This document shows, one piece after another, positions 10,209-21,574 of a DNA stretch of 64,000 nt (position 1 is its first letter; every line of letters begins with the position of its first letter). A program made the position numbers and the translations under genes. The notes under the pieces were generated by a model. That model saw nothing but the letters and a program-made list of their open reading frames with translations, was not told the origin of the DNA and did not search any database. This stretch comes from Cadophora sp. MPI-SDFR-AT-0126. Taxonomy: Eukaryota; Ascomycota; Leotiomycetes; Helotiales; Ploettnerulaceae. The stretch spans positions 2,294,001 to 2,358,000 of the forward strand of contig JAGMVK010000004.1 in assembly GCA_020747065.1 (NCBI GenBank). The letters run 5' to 3'.

Positions 10209-12481
10209 CTTGAAATTGAGAAAACTTGAGAAGAATGATTGCGAAATTTATTTGATAAATGTATTGACTTGTGAAGAGGCTTGAGAATGAGTATTTTTAT
10301 CTTATTTTCCACCTCTCCAGCCAACGAAGTAGAGACATTTATATGACTGAGTATTCTAAAGGGTTGGTAAGCTCTGGCTGCCCTGCGCACCCCAGGTACC
10401 CGCCATGCACGACATAAGGCTGAGCTCTTACGGCTCAAGAAATGTGGTTGGCCGTACTCCGAGGACCCATGACACTTCCTAATTCGAATTGTAAGAAATT
10501 TTGATGCATTTCCAAGCTCAGTCCAGGGATGTCAGAGTTGCTGCGAGGCTGAGAGACGACCAGTGCCACATCTCACATCAGCCAATCACTCTTGTCAGAA
10601 CACCAGACCCACAATGTGCGGCGTTCCAGTCAGATGTGGTGCTATTTCTGCGAAGTCGCTCCCGATTCAGAAACTTCGTCCGTCGAGTTTGCGATCACCT
10701 GAGCAATACTCACGGATGAAGGAGGTCAGATTGACAGAAGGTAGAAGAAATCGGCCGTTTACGAGCCTCTTCTCATGTCATCAGCAGCTACCCTTGAAGA
10801 GCTGAGAGAGGATCGTGGAATCCAAAGGAAGAACTCCCAAGATAACGAGGCAGCATGCCCTTCAAGGATTCACTTGGTAGAACCGAGGTTGGCGATTTCA
10901 AGCCTGGACCGTCGCAGTCACGGATGCGAGGGCCTGATGGCTTCATGGAAACCTCGATTTCTTCTTGATAATGGGTGTCATGATCAAAAGTCGGACAATA
11001 TTATAAATCAAATCCAAATGACGAACACATAACGGAAGAAGTACCAACAGGATTCGTGGGTTCCCACGGAAGCTTGGCATGTCCAAAGAAATTGACCATC
11101 GCTCCGTTGGTCTTGAAACGAACACAGGTCAAAATGTGACTGCGCTGAAGCTCCTGGTGAAGTCTATGGAGTAGATTTCAGTAAGTAATGGTGCCATTAC
11201 TTAGCACTGAACCTGACCTTGAAGCACCCTGCGTAGCAACTGCACTGGGCGATGAATAATCTTGTTGGGTCTCTGGCGTCGTTTGCCATCCACGAAAGAC
11301 TTGCCTGAGGTTCTAGGACTCGACCAGAAATTCGACATACCATCTTGAATACTTTGAGTCGGATAGTCGTAGAAACATAGAACGCCCAATTTCACCTGCT
11401 TGGACTCAAGATACAGTCGCGATCTGGGACAAAGGCCACATTCGACATCTACCACCGTAAGGCATTACTAGCCCATTGTTGCTCGTACAACACCAAGACT
11501 TGATACATTGCCATTATCGGTATGATATAAGACTGCCGCAGGCAGAAGACTGGCATTTGCATGTAGAACTGAAGACGCGTCGAAGTCGAGCAGCTAAAAT
11601 CGAGGTGATCGCGACCTAGGAAGTGTCTGGCTTGGAATATGTGCAAAGAGAAACGATGCACGAATAAAGAGTCAGAGATCAACCCGAGTACACAAGTAAA
11701 TCTATCCGAGAGTCCCCAAACTGGTACTTTTCGAAGTTTGTTGTTGAAGTTCGGGACCGGCTTGGCTTTGGAGATCGAAACGCGACACCACATCACATCC
11801 GTTCTGGAGACTACCGCAATCTCGTCAGATTAGCTGCAGTTTTCATCACAATTGACTAAATCTCGCTTCTTTCTACCCCGAGGCCGGGAAAGCTCCAGTC
11901 AACTTCGACTTTTGACCCAGAAGCAACAACACCATGCGATTCAAAGACATTTCGTATTGCTTTTCTTACAAACTTTCGATTTCACGATCCGAAATACCGT
12001 CCTGCCGTCTTTTCAGTAGCCGTTCGGTAGCCGGCAACATGTTTCATTGGCTCACGGCTACTGAAAATCCGGGGTTGTGGACAACTCTGGTCCTGAGCCC
12101 GGCTTGGCTGGCAGCTTTCCTGCCTCGGACACATATTATGCGCGAATGAAGATCTAACTTGTCTCCCAATAAGGCAAAGTAGGTGTTCTCCGGCTGTTGA
12201 CGGCTATCGACAACATCTGAGCTGCTCGCCTGTTCCCCTTTTCGGTGCTTCGCCTCATGCGGAGTCCGTTCCTCCGCATCTCACTGCGTCCCAAATGAGC
12301 TGCAGCTACCGACCCAAGATCTAGGAAGAACCACTTTTCGGCGAGATGGCTACTTGGCTGCAACGTTGATCCTCGTGTTGGCACATTTTCACTCGTTTCT
12401 GTCCAACCAGAACCTGCGTCCTGAATCATTCGTAGGCATGTCAGATTCTTGCCAAGACTGTCACCATGCTTCTCTGTTTAT
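10209..12481. other. 2.3-kb intergenic region
   Basis: Short open frames occur on both strands but none has domain resemblance or splice support. The only structure I can point to is the perfect inverted repeat at 12010-12067, listed separately. Confidence 0.45.
12010..12067. repeat. 14-bp perfect inverted repeat with 30-nt spacer
   Basis: TTTTCAGTAGCCGT at 12010-12023 is exactly complementary to ACGGCTACTGAAAA at 12054-12067. It could form a hairpin or be the remnant of a small foldback element. No function is evident. Confidence 0.6.
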
Positions 12482-12550
12482 CCGGGGCCCAACGACCCAG
12501 TCAGAAACATGGGCAGAGGTTTAACGAGGCGCGGGGTAGTGATACCCCGG
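12482..12550. promoter_or_regulatory. three CreA-type SYGGRG sites, two forming a palindrome
   Basis: CCGGGG lies at 12482-12487, GCGGGG at 12531-12536 and CCCCGG (CCGGGG on the minus strand) at 12545-12550. The last two lie head to head inside the perfect palindrome CGGGGTA-GTGA-TACCCCG (12532-12549). They sit about 130-200 bp upstream of the sugar-porter ATG. CreA, the carbon catabolite repressor, binds SYGGRG in moulds. Repression by glucose is an inference. Confidence 0.5.
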
Positions 12551-12680
12551 ATTGGGGAAGACATCGATGCAATATCTACTCCAGGCAGTATAAGATATCT
12601 CTAGCCCTCGTCATTCGAGTTGGATTTTCTTTGGTGTCCGTCGTCAGTCTAACCATCAACATCGAATTTGATCCGCAATC

Positions 12681-14651
12681 ATGCCTATCCTCGATCTTGG
12701 TCATGAAGCCGACCCCGTTTTGACTCGGGTTGTTGATGAAGATAAGGTCAGATGGTGGGTATTTTCCGAACTCTTTCCCATGAAGCTGTTCCTCAAATAG
12801 GCCATAGATATATTTGGGCCTTTCCAATCTTGCTTGAAGAAGCAATGCTAATTCTGAGGTCTTTAGGTGGAAGAAGAAGAATCTGCGTTACCTTTACTTC
12901 CTCCTGTACCCCACGTGCATGGGTATCGAGATCACTAGTGGATTCGATTCGCAGATGATCAACGGGCTTCAATTCATCCCCACCTGGAATAAATGTCAGT
13001 TGCTCATAATTTTGCAAATTGCGACCTTATGCTAACCTTTTTGTGCAGACTTCGGCGAACATTCTGTAGACGCAACTGGCAAAGATGTCTGGGCTATTGC
13101 TGGTCCATTGTTGGGCATGATCTCCGCATCTTATAACCTCGGTGCCATTTTCGCTGTCCCTGTTGTTCCTTGGGTGGCACAAAGGGTCGGTAGACGTTGG
13201 TCTATCTTCATTGGATCAGTTTTCCAGTGCGTTGGCGCAGTGATCCAAGGATTCTCGCAACATGGTCAGTCGTATCCTGCTTCTATTGACGTATCTGATA
13301 CTGACGATTTTGAAGTGGGCATGTACATTGTTGCTCGCATGATCCTCGGATTTGGCATCGTCTTCTGTCTTGTATCTGGCTCATCAATGCTTGGAGAGCT
13401 TTCATATCCGAAGGAGCGTCCGTTCATGACATCTATGTTCAACGCTTCTTGGTTCGTTGGGTCTCTCATCGCCTCGGGAATCGTTGTCGAAACTGCCAAG
13501 ATCTCCAGCGACTGGGGATGGAGAATTCCATCGCTGCTACAATGTGTTCCCTCACTCGTACAGATTGTCCTTATCTTGTAAGTCTCTGGGAAATGGACGT
13601 CATAATCTTGTGCTCACTGACATGAACAGTTTCATCCCCGAATCTCCACGTTACCTGATCAGTAAAGACAGAAGGGACGAAGCCTTCGACATCCTGGTGA
13701 AGTATCATGCCGAAGGAGACCGCGAATCTATATTTGTCAAGGCAGAGATGGTACAAATCGAGACCACCATCCATCTAGAAGCCGAAGTAGCCAAGCAATC
13801 CTGGTGGGACATGGTCGCCACACCCGGAATGAGACGCAGAACATCTCTCGCTGCTGCCATGGGACTTTTCACTCAATGGTCCGGGAACACACTCATCTCT
13901 TTCTACTTGGGCAAGATCCTCGTCATGATTGGCTACACAGATACACACACCAAGACCATGATCAACCTTGGTAATACGGCATGGAGTTTCGTCAATGGTA
14001 CAGCCATCGCGCTCATCTCGCCACGCTTCAAGCGACGTACGATGTTCCTAACTGGAGCTACCGGCATGCTGGTCGTGTACGTCTCGTGGACCATCGGTAT
14101 GCAACAAACCATGAAGGGTCTGGAACCAGGAAACACGCCCAACAAAGCAGCCGGTATTGCAGTCCTCTTCTTCATTTACTTCTACTCGCCCTGGTACAAC
14201 ATCGGTAACAATGCACTTGCGTACAGTAAGTCCCTCTCCCTGACACTCCACGCACAGATCTAACCCTTTCACAGCGTACATGGTGGAGCTCTTCCCCTAC
14301 GCAGAACGTTCTCGCGGTATCGCCGTGGAGCAGTTCTTCGTCCGAGGCGCCGGTTTCTTCACGACCTTCGTCAACCCGATCGGCATGGACAACGCCGGCT
14401 GGAAATACCTCATCATGTACATCGTGATGATCCTGCTCGAGATATGCACCATCTACTTCTTCTACCCTGAGACCCAAGGACGCACTTTGGAAGAACTGGC
14501 GTTCTTGTTTGAGGATGAGGCGGTTGCTGAGAAGGCGGTCATGGCGGTTGAGAAGACGATTCATCATGAGGGGGGTGATTATAAGGATGGTGGGGAGAAG
14601 GAGGTTGATATTGTGGGGCATGTGGAGGAGACGACGCCTGAGAAGAAGTAA
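12681..14651 (+). CDS. MFS sugar porter (hexose/lactose-permease-like)
   Basis: Model: join(12681..12754,12867..12994,13049..13264,13316..13577,13630..14225,14275..14651), 550 aa. It is a plasma-membrane sugar:proton symporter of the major facilitator family. Diagnostic motifs include PTCMGIEITSGFDSQMINGL in the first membrane segment, G-R-R after the second, PESPRYL after the sixth and PETQGRTLEEL after the last. The loop GDYKDGGEKEVD and tail are acidic. The ATG at 12681 gives a tail typical of the family. The intron at 13265-13315 is 51 nt, free of stops and in frame. Its removal joins FSQH to VGMYIVARM as family members read. The substrate (hexose, disaccharide or other) is not known. CreA-like sites lie upstream. 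Confidence 0.9.
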
Positions 14652-15274
14652 ACTTCGTCGTGCTGCGATGAAATGGATAAGTTGTGCAAGTGTGGGTCGT
14701 GTTTAGTGCTATGTTACCTCGTGCAGACAGGCCGGATATTATGACAGATTGTTAATCCAATTCATGATTGTTGTTGGTTCTGATGCATGAATGTGTATTC
14801 TCTCCGTGCAACGAAGCTGTAATGATTCAAAGTCGAGAAAACTGGATCCACCGCTGTAGATTCGAAGAATAAAAGTGTGAGACAACATCTTATTACGCGA
14901 GTAGATCCTGACTTGACTGTGAGGGAGAAGGACGGGGGGAGTGGGGAGAGGGGACAGCTTAAGTTGTTCTTACCAGAGACGCACTGCTGATCTGTGCCTT
15001 AAGCATGGCGTATCAATTTCTAATTCTAGCGATTGTACATCCCTTTCATTCGAGAACTCGGTACTCAATTCCAAAGCCTATATGATAAATAAGACCCCAC
15101 TGATTCAATGTTCAATTGAACATGAGAACATACACTGCTAGCCATCACTGAAGATAAGTTCCGTACCCATTCGCTTTCAAAGTCCTGCCTCCGTCTACTT
15201 CGAGATATAAAGTTCCAACTCCAAAGTCACAGCCAAACCAGAATACTTCCAGGTCATCTATACATCCTACCGCC
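14652..15274. other. intergenic
   Basis: It holds the 3' flank of the sugar porter and the upstream region of a small secreted protein candidate. No other gene was seen. Confidence 0.5.
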
Positions 15275-15886
15275 ATGCAAACGCACCCCACCCTCTCACT
15301 CACTCTCCTCAGCCTCGCTGTCCTCACAGCTGCTCTCCCAAGCCCAAACCCACACCCCTCTAATTTCGAACTCACGATCAGCATAACCGTTTGTTCTCCC
15401 TACTTCTTTCTTCCGACCGAGAATATTTACTTCCAATAGTTATACCATCCCAGTCTATATCTATGCAAGCACCTGATTTTCTAACACCTAACCTTCCCAG
15501 AACCACCAGCAGAATTCCCTCCTCTCATCCAACTTGGGAAGCGAGACTTACTGCTCTCCTGTCCACTGTATGTCCTAATTCCCCAATTTCCCTTCCTATC
15601 CCTTCTCTTCAAGACCCTACCATCTGGTCTCTATCCTCTTCTTCTCTTTTCCTTCCTGTCCTTCCTCCCCCTTCAACCTCAAACCACAACCCACAACCCA
15701 AACACCCCGCCCAGATCCCCACTTCATCCTTCGTAATAAAACAACGTCTCAAACAGATTCAAAAACGAAAAGCAAAGCAAGATATCCTGCCAATCCGATT
15801 TTGATGCGCACACTCACTGATCTGGTATACTTCCTACAGATAGATGTCGCCAAGATCGCGACTGTTGTCAGGGCTTGACCTGTTAA
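15275..15886 (+). CDS. candidate small secreted cysteine-rich protein
   Basis: Proposed model: join(15275..15388,15501..15567,15840..15886), 75 aa. Exon 1 encodes a clear signal peptide (LSLTLLSLAVLTAALPSP). Exon 2 adds a linker ending ETYCSPVH. Exon 3 would add C-x5-CC-x4-C and an immediate TAA. The total of 228 nt is an exact codon multiple, and all junctions are GT..AG. The first intron (112 nt) has a CCTAACC branch; the second (272 nt) is long for this genome, so an extra small exon is possible. The five cysteines near the C-terminus recall knottin-like effectors or antimicrobial peptides. The signal peptide is firm. The 3' structure is tentative. Confidence 0.45.
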
Positions 15887-16286
15887 TCTGAGTATGATGA
15901 AGATGCGGGTGGGCATTTGGCTTGTGAGAGGTAAGTAAGTTTGGGTATAAAGATATATGAGGAGAGGGGAGGGAGGAAAAAGGTTTGTATAGATTCTAGG
16001 GGGTGGAGTAAGGAGGTAATGAGAAATGAAGGAGTGTAGGTAAGGTAGGCTCGGATGAATGGTTAGTTGTGCTGGGATTGGGGGATAGGAGTTCCTTGAT
16101 AGTCAGGCGGAGGTCGATTCATAATGGAATGAATGTAAAAGAGGTTGTGGAAAATCAACGCTTCATTGTCTCCTCTTCTCATCTGGTATCCGCTCTCCCG
16201 CTCCCAAGTCAAAAATCGTGACCCAATCTATGTCCCCTCACTTCTGGTATTCTTCCCATCCCCTCCAATAATTTGGCAATCTATAT
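15887..16286. other. intergenic, 3' flanks of two convergent genes
   Basis: No gene was recognised. The plus-strand pyrimidine-rich frames that start here continue over the antisense of a Lys-rich tail and are not counted as genes. Confidence 0.5.
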
Positions 16287-19181
16287 TTACTTCCGTCTGC
16301 CTTTGCTTTTTCCATTTTCCATCCCTTTCCCGCCCTTGCCCTTCTTGCCCTTGCCTTTCTTGCCCTTGCCTTTGCCCTTCGCCTTATTCTTCTTCCCCTT
16401 CCCAGCTTCCTTCCCACCAGCTCCCAACTCATCACCAGCCACATCCCCGATCACTTTCTCTTTCACAACCTCAACAGCCTTCTCCTTCTCCTTCTCCTTC
16501 TCCACCCTCTCCCTCTCCCACCTCTCGGCCTCCGCAACACACTCATGCACCACCGCTTCCACCACCGTCCTCACCCCCTCCATCTTCTTCTCAGCAGCCC
16601 TAATCTGCTCCTTAAACATCCCACTACTCTTGATATCCCGATTCAAGTTAAATACATGCGCCATCGAGATCCTAACCTCCTTGTAGAAATTCATGCCACG
16701 GAAAGCTTGGACGCGGACATGGTTGCTGAGGGTACGGAACGCGCGGTCGTGGACGCGTTTATTTGTCGTGAGGAGGTCTCTGATGGGTCCGGTGAAGGTG
16801 ATGCTGCCTGGTCCCGTGAGGGTCGACTTGGTGTTGAGGGAAGAAGGGGTGTAGATGAAGCCGTTCTTGTCGGATGAGATGAAGCCCTCCTCTGCCAGGC
16901 GGAGACGCAGACGGGTGATCGAGTAGGAGAGGTTGTGGGGGTAGCGGTCCTTGATTCCTTTGGCTTTCTCGGCTTTTTGCGCGAGTTTTGGGGCCTCGAG
17001 ATTGGTTCGGTGGAGGGCGATGGCTTCGGATTTGGCGGAGACAACGGCGGTGGCGAGGATGGTGGTGTATGAGGCGAGGTTGGTACGCGCGACTTCGAGA
17101 GCATTTGTGCCGACGGGCTCGGCGGAATCCTCCTCCAGGTCTGGTACCGACGTAATCATTGACGAGGAACGCGACATACGCGAGCTGGTGTACTCATCCC
17201 AGTCATCATCGTCGTCAGAATCATCCTCGAAAATAACATCCATATTCTCCCAATTCTTTCTCTCCTGAATGACGCACTTCAAGTCCTTCTCCAAGCATTC
17301 ATCCCAAAACGCCTCACAGACAAGACGATGGTCATACTCATCAAAGGTCTCCTCTTTCTCTCTCCACTCTCGTACTGCCTGGATGAGGTGGTCTTGTTCT
17401 TCGTCGCGCCATGCGACGTAGTCCTCGAACCAGGGAGTCGACAGGTCTTGGAAGCCCTCGATGAGCTCGCAGGTTACTCCCGAAGGGTTGGTGAGGCGGA
17501 TTGCGGGAGTTTGGTCGGCGGGTGGTGGAGTTAGGTTCTTCTTTGTCATTGCCATCGGGCGAACAACCCAACTGCACTTGTATCCTAGATGCTTTGGCCG
17601 CATAGCGTCGAGTACTCCATTCATATTGACATTTGATGAGGCGTAGTAGATGTTGTATCGGTCCTTCAGGTCGGAGACGAGGGTGGCGGCGAGGGAGAGG
17701 ATGGCATCTGTCTCGGTGACGATCTCCTTGGTGGTCTTTGCAGTGGTAGAAGCCATTTCGTTGGATTCTTGGTGTATTGTGTTATTCGTATGAGGGGTCT
17801 TTGTATCGACAATCTTTCTTGGATGTGGTTCGAATATGTGGGCACGTTGCTGAAGAGATGTCGAACGCTCCTCGAGATTCTCGGGTTTAATTTGTGGGAT
17901 CCAGCTTGGCGAGGATGGTATTGTCGCGATAGCTTCATCCTTGGCATCGACCTCGCTTATTTTGACCTGCGGAACATCGACGTTATCGTAAAGGTGGCCG
18001 TAATCCTCATCCTCCTCCTCCTCCGGTTCTTCTTCTTCGGAATCCGAATTGTACTCTTCTGGGATGTACTTTAATTTGCGCCATTGTTCTCGATGTTGGA
18101 CCATTCGTTGATGTCGCTGTTCTTGTTCCACATCTTGGACTGCTTTCTTGAGGCCGGCCCATTCCTCGATGCTGCGACCTTGGACTTGCATTTTGCGCTC
18201 GATGGCTTGTCCAAGGAGTAAGTCGTGGTCGTTCGGGATCCATTGCCGTTCCTTCTCTCCGTCCTGATTCGTGACGGTGTTTTTGTCCTCGTGGAATGAT
18301 CTCCAAAACATAGCATCCTTATGCAGAGCCTCACATATATCATGCGCTTGTTTCCTGTTGTAGATCCACGCGTCATGATCTCTTTGGATCTTATTCAAGG
18401 ATCTTTTGGCATTCTTGTATCTCCGAAATTGAGCCATTCTGTGCGCAGGATTTTTAATGGTCGCCATGTAGTCGCTGTTCTCGACGGTTACTTGATCTTG
18501 TTGGTATTGACGCTGCTTGAAGCGGATATAGGCGTCGGATGCGTGGCCCAATGCTGGAGAGAATGCCGGTGTGGCTTTCTCGTAGGCTCTTGTTGGGTTT
18601 CTTAAGATTGAAAGATGTGCCGTCGGTGATTGCTGCTTCAAGAAGAAGACAGTAGGCTTCTGAGTGACTTTCGTCTTGACACCTGTGATTGGCTCTGCAG
18701 TACTGATGATCTTAGCAAAGCTCTCAATGAGCTTTTGCTTAAATGTCATCTGATTTGTGTCACGTGAAGCAGCCCTGTCTGGTAGACTCTCGGAAGAGGT
18801 CTCGGACGTCCTTGTCGACGTGACCACATTTTGGAGTATTCTCTGGAGATCCATGGTTGCACCCTGAACGATTTGCTTGGCCATCTTGTTCAGAACGAGC
18901 TTTGAAGGTTGTTTGATCTCTGGCGAGGATGGGTAGTTGCAGGATTGGCACATCTTGAAGCTGTGGATGAAGTGACCTTGGCAGAGCAGAGAAGGCCCCT
19001 TCGAAGTCGGTTCGGTGACTGGAAGCTCTACCTGGTCAATGCTTCGAACACGACTTGCATCGACTGAATGTGCTTGACTCGGCTGGGCAAGTCGGAATTT
19101 TGGCCGTGACGAGTGCGAATCTGGCGATTGAGCGGTATCGTTTGTTGTCCAGCGAAGTGGGCGTAGATATGTGGTTATCAT
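16287..19181 (-). CDS. large charged orphan protein with Lys/Gly-rich tail
   Basis: A single uninterrupted frame of 964 codons starts at ATG 19181. The N-terminal region contains a CQSCNYP knuckle. Residues about 210-400 are helical and highly charged, ending in an acidic run (SEEEEPEEEEDEDYG). A second acidic run (DDSDDDDDWDEY) lies near residue 660. The last 40 residues are a Gly/Lys repeat (KGKGKKGKGKKGKG) likely to bind nucleic acid or nucleoli. From Met at 17756 the sequence reads like the start of an independent protein (MASTTAKTTKEIVTETDAIL), so this could be a fusion or two coding units. No known domain was recognised. Its size and mixed charge support a real nuclear protein. Confidence 0.7.
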   Translation of the reverse strand: MITTYLRPLRWTTNDTAQSPDSHSSRPKFRLAQPSQAHSVDASRVRSIDQVELPVTEPTSKGPSLLCQGHFIHSFKMCQSCNYPSSPEIKQPSKLVLNKMAKQIVQGATMDLQRILQNVVTSTRTSETSSESLPDRAASRDTNQMTFKQKLIESFAKIISTAEPITGVKTKVTQKPTVFFLKQQSPTAHLSILRNPTRAYEKATPAFSPALGHASDAYIRFKQRQYQQDQVTVENSDYMATIKNPAHRMAQFRRYKNAKRSLNKIQRDHDAWIYNRKQAHDICEALHKDAMFWRSFHEDKNTVTNQDGEKERQWIPNDHDLLLGQAIERKMQVQGRSIEEWAGLKKAVQDVEQEQRHQRMVQHREQWRKLKYIPEEYNSDSEEEEPEEEEDEDYGHLYDNVDVPQVKISEVDAKDEAIATIPSSPSWIPQIKPENLEERSTSLQQRAHIFEPHPRKIVDTKTPHTNNTIHQESNEMASTTAKTTKEIVTETDAILSLAATLVSDLKDRYNIYYASSNVNMNGVLDAMRPKHLGYKCSWVVRPMAMTKKNLTPPPADQTPAIRLTNPSGVTCELIEGFQDLSTPWFEDYVAWRDEEQDHLIQAVREWREKEETFDEYDHRLVCEAFWDECLEKDLKCVIQERKNWENMDVIFEDDSDDDDDWDEYTSSRMSRSSSMITSVPDLEEDSAEPVGTNALEVARTNLASYTTILATAVVSAKSEAIALHRTNLEAPKLAQKAEKAKGIKDRYPHNLSYSITRLRLRLAEEGFISSDKNGFIYTPSSLNTKSTLTGPGSITFTGPIRDLLTTNKRVHDRAFRTLSNHVRVQAFRGMNFYKEVRISMAHVFNLNRDIKSSGMFKEQIRAAEKKMEGVRTVVEAVVHECVAEAERWERERVEKEKEKEKAVEVVKEKVIGDVAGDELGAGGKEAGKGKKNKAKGKGKGKKGKGKKGKGGKGMENGKSKGRRK

Positions 19182-19881
19182 GAAGAGAAGACGTTCAGAA
19201 CACAGAGAACTTTGTGGGGTGGAAGGGGAAGAGGAGACAGACAGAGGGGTGAAGTATATGTGCCCTGGCTTCAGTCCGAGTCAAGCCTTGGTTCAGTTCA
19301 AATCGCAATTTTAGACTGTGGGCTTGAGACTTAGCGTGGTGATTTCTTGGGTGTCATTGACTTGACGAGCTCACAATGATGTCCATCATATGGGCAAGCC
19401 ATCATCAAACAAGACATAGCGCCAAGAAAAAAAATCGCTTGGTGCGCCGGATGGAGAACGACTAACTGTTTGAACCAAAAAATATGATGAACATTGAAGT
19501 TCCTTACCGTAGGTTCCAGAGAGTTGGAATTTTGGAAGTGTTAGACTTAACTACAACCAAACTTGAAAGCGGGAGAGTCCAAATGGAACAGGCGCGAAAT
19601 CACAATGAAAAAACAAAGGGGGAGACAAAACCAATTTTATTATCAGGAGGAGCTTCTAGATGCTCAAGTCGATTTTGCCAGTCGATTTATGAGTTTTCAT
19701 GACGCATTTCTCGAAATAGTGAGTTGTTCGCGATCGATTTGAGATCGGGAACGATCGAGGGCCCGAGTATGATAATCAGAATGCATTTGATCCAGTGCAG
19801 ATGTGGTCATCGTGACGGATTTCTATGGCATTTGTTTGTGTAGCTCCCAGCCACAACGAAGCTTCTGATCTGGCTGGTAGA
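19182..19881. other. intergenic between the orphan gene and RPB7
   Basis: It holds the promoter of the charged orphan and the 3' flank of RPB7. No further gene was recognised. Confidence 0.5.
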
Positions 19882-20567
19882 TCATGAGCCTTGAAGGCAT
19901 CTGCCGAATGAATTAGTCAGACATCCAAGTCGATCGCTCAAGACCTCAATGGCAACTGACCCGAGGAAATCTTCCTTTATACTGGCAATGGCGAACATTT
20001 GCCCGACCTCTGCTCTAGTACCTACGAGCTTCACGCGCACATGAGTACCGATCTCGATGACCGAGTCTTCATTATTTGTATACTGAGGAGGTGTAGCATT
20101 TGGGTCATATTTGATGTCGGATGGAATGAGCTGCTCCAAATTAGCATGCTCCTGGAATTTGACAAGCACATTCCACTAACATGGGAGGATACGAAGATGG
20201 GAAGAGGCCCAGCCTCAGCGAAGAAGCCGACCTGGTTGACCGATGTCACGATTGCATCAACCTATCAGATAAGTGAGCCCAGCTCAGCACAGATACAAGC
20301 TTGTGTATGATTTCCTACAGTCTCGCCCTTGAAAGGTCTCCAAACAACTGCACGATATCCAACCGTGAATTCGGCGAGTCCACTGCCAGGGAGAATGCGA
20401 CCCTCCGAGATGTTGAACGTGTCCATGATTGTGATGATGTAATAACGACCGGTGCAAATACCCTCGACATCCTTCAAAAGCTTTCCCGTAACCAGCTCGT
20501 GCATATTTCGGCCAAAGTAGGAGGGGTGCAGAGTTACCTGCCGCTCGAGGTTGTAAAGGAAGAACAT
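19882..20567 (-). CDS. RPB7: RNA polymerase II subunit RPB7
   Basis: Model: complement(join(19882..19900,19961..20130,20181..20261,20319..20567)), 172 aa, close to the yeast length of 171. RPB7 pairs with RPB4 as the stalk of RNA polymerase II and binds nascent RNA. The N-terminal domain ([31 protein letters not shown]) and the C-terminal S1-like domain ([25 protein letters not shown]-type strand, SIKEDFLG) are both present. The ATG at 20567 matches the conserved start; a TTG six codons earlier is not used. The last exon is only 19 nt and encodes the final CLQGS after a 60-nt intron. The introns are 50-60 nt. This is a confident housekeeping gene. Confidence 0.96.
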
Positions 20568-21574
20568 GGCGGGTGGTGATGGCAAGAAAGAGAGCGACTT
20601 GTTGGAGGAAGATGCTCGAAAAGGGACGGCGACCTCGACACGCTTTGAAGGGAGTATCTGATAATGAATCGAAGCTGGCGAGGCAAAAGTGAATTGCTAT
20701 CGAAGGTGCACGAAGACAAATGCGACAAGCTGCACTTCCTAATGCGCCCTATACGTCCATCAATGTATTTCCCGTGTTCGCAACAGCGGCTTTAAGTCTG
20801 CAGATAGTATGCTCTCGATCTCTTGAAAGTCCTGGAAGAATCAGTCCAGAACGCAGGAAAGCGCATACACTGCTCAAAGAACAGATTCGCAAGGACTGGA
20901 CGCTCCGGCACTGCTCTGGAGGCTTTCGCAGATCGTACGCAACGGTAGCCGAGTCTATGCAGTGTTTTGTCTCGAGAGAGGGACGATAGACTTGGCTGTG
21001 GCTATGGCTGTCGTCGTCGCCGTCTTTTGTTGTTAAGACCTGCAGCAGAACGATGTTGTTGTCGAATTGATATGCGCCAAGGATCTGAGCAATTCCTTGT
21101 CCATAGGGATGAGGTATTCGCCGGAAACGGGTAGTCCTGGAACCCGGTATATTCCAGGCCGGCCTGCCACGTACCGAATGCTCCAACGACCGGCCAGCGC
21201 AAAGTGTTATACATGCAGATCCGGGCCGTCGTTTGAGCAGGCATGCTGTCATGGAAATCAAGCCACCAGAAACAACTCAACATCATATCATTCCTTCATT
21301 CATTCCCCTACCCACTTACTTCAATTCCTACCTACGAACTTTACTTACCTCCAGGACAGAAGTCGCAAACAAAGAAAAGTAAAACAGTTGATGCAGTCAT
21401 CTTCCCCACCTTCTCTTTCTTGTCACGTCACGCCATTCCAAGAGTGGTAATGGTTTTGTGGTAATTCAAAGTCATTCTCGACCTTCACTACCCACATATC
21501 CTCCGAACTCCCCGCCCTCACAACTTTCCTGACTGTACAACACTTCTTTGGCAACTTCACTACATATTGTCAGA
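20568..21574. other. 1-kb region between divergent RPB7 and MPO1-like genes
   Basis: Promoters of both genes should lie here. A minus-strand frame of about 170 codons (20749-21261, first ATG at 21252) and overlapping frames exist, but none looks like a known protein and they are not called as genes. Confidence 0.45.

Noticed and set aside
13108..13581. 157-codon uninterrupted sugar-porter exon
   Set aside because: The 51-nt stretch at 13265-13315 has a donor, a CTGAC branch and an acceptor, and its removal restores family continuity; it is treated as an intron.
16145..16686. Plus-strand Pro/Ser-rich frames
   Set aside because: They are the antisense of the Lys/Gly-rich tail of the 964-codon gene; the pyrimidine-rich composition explains the lack of stops.
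20749..21261. 170-codon minus-strand frame between RPB7 and the MPO1-like gene
   Set aside because: It starts with TTG, overlaps other frames of similar quality and shows no domain; promoter sequence is more likely.
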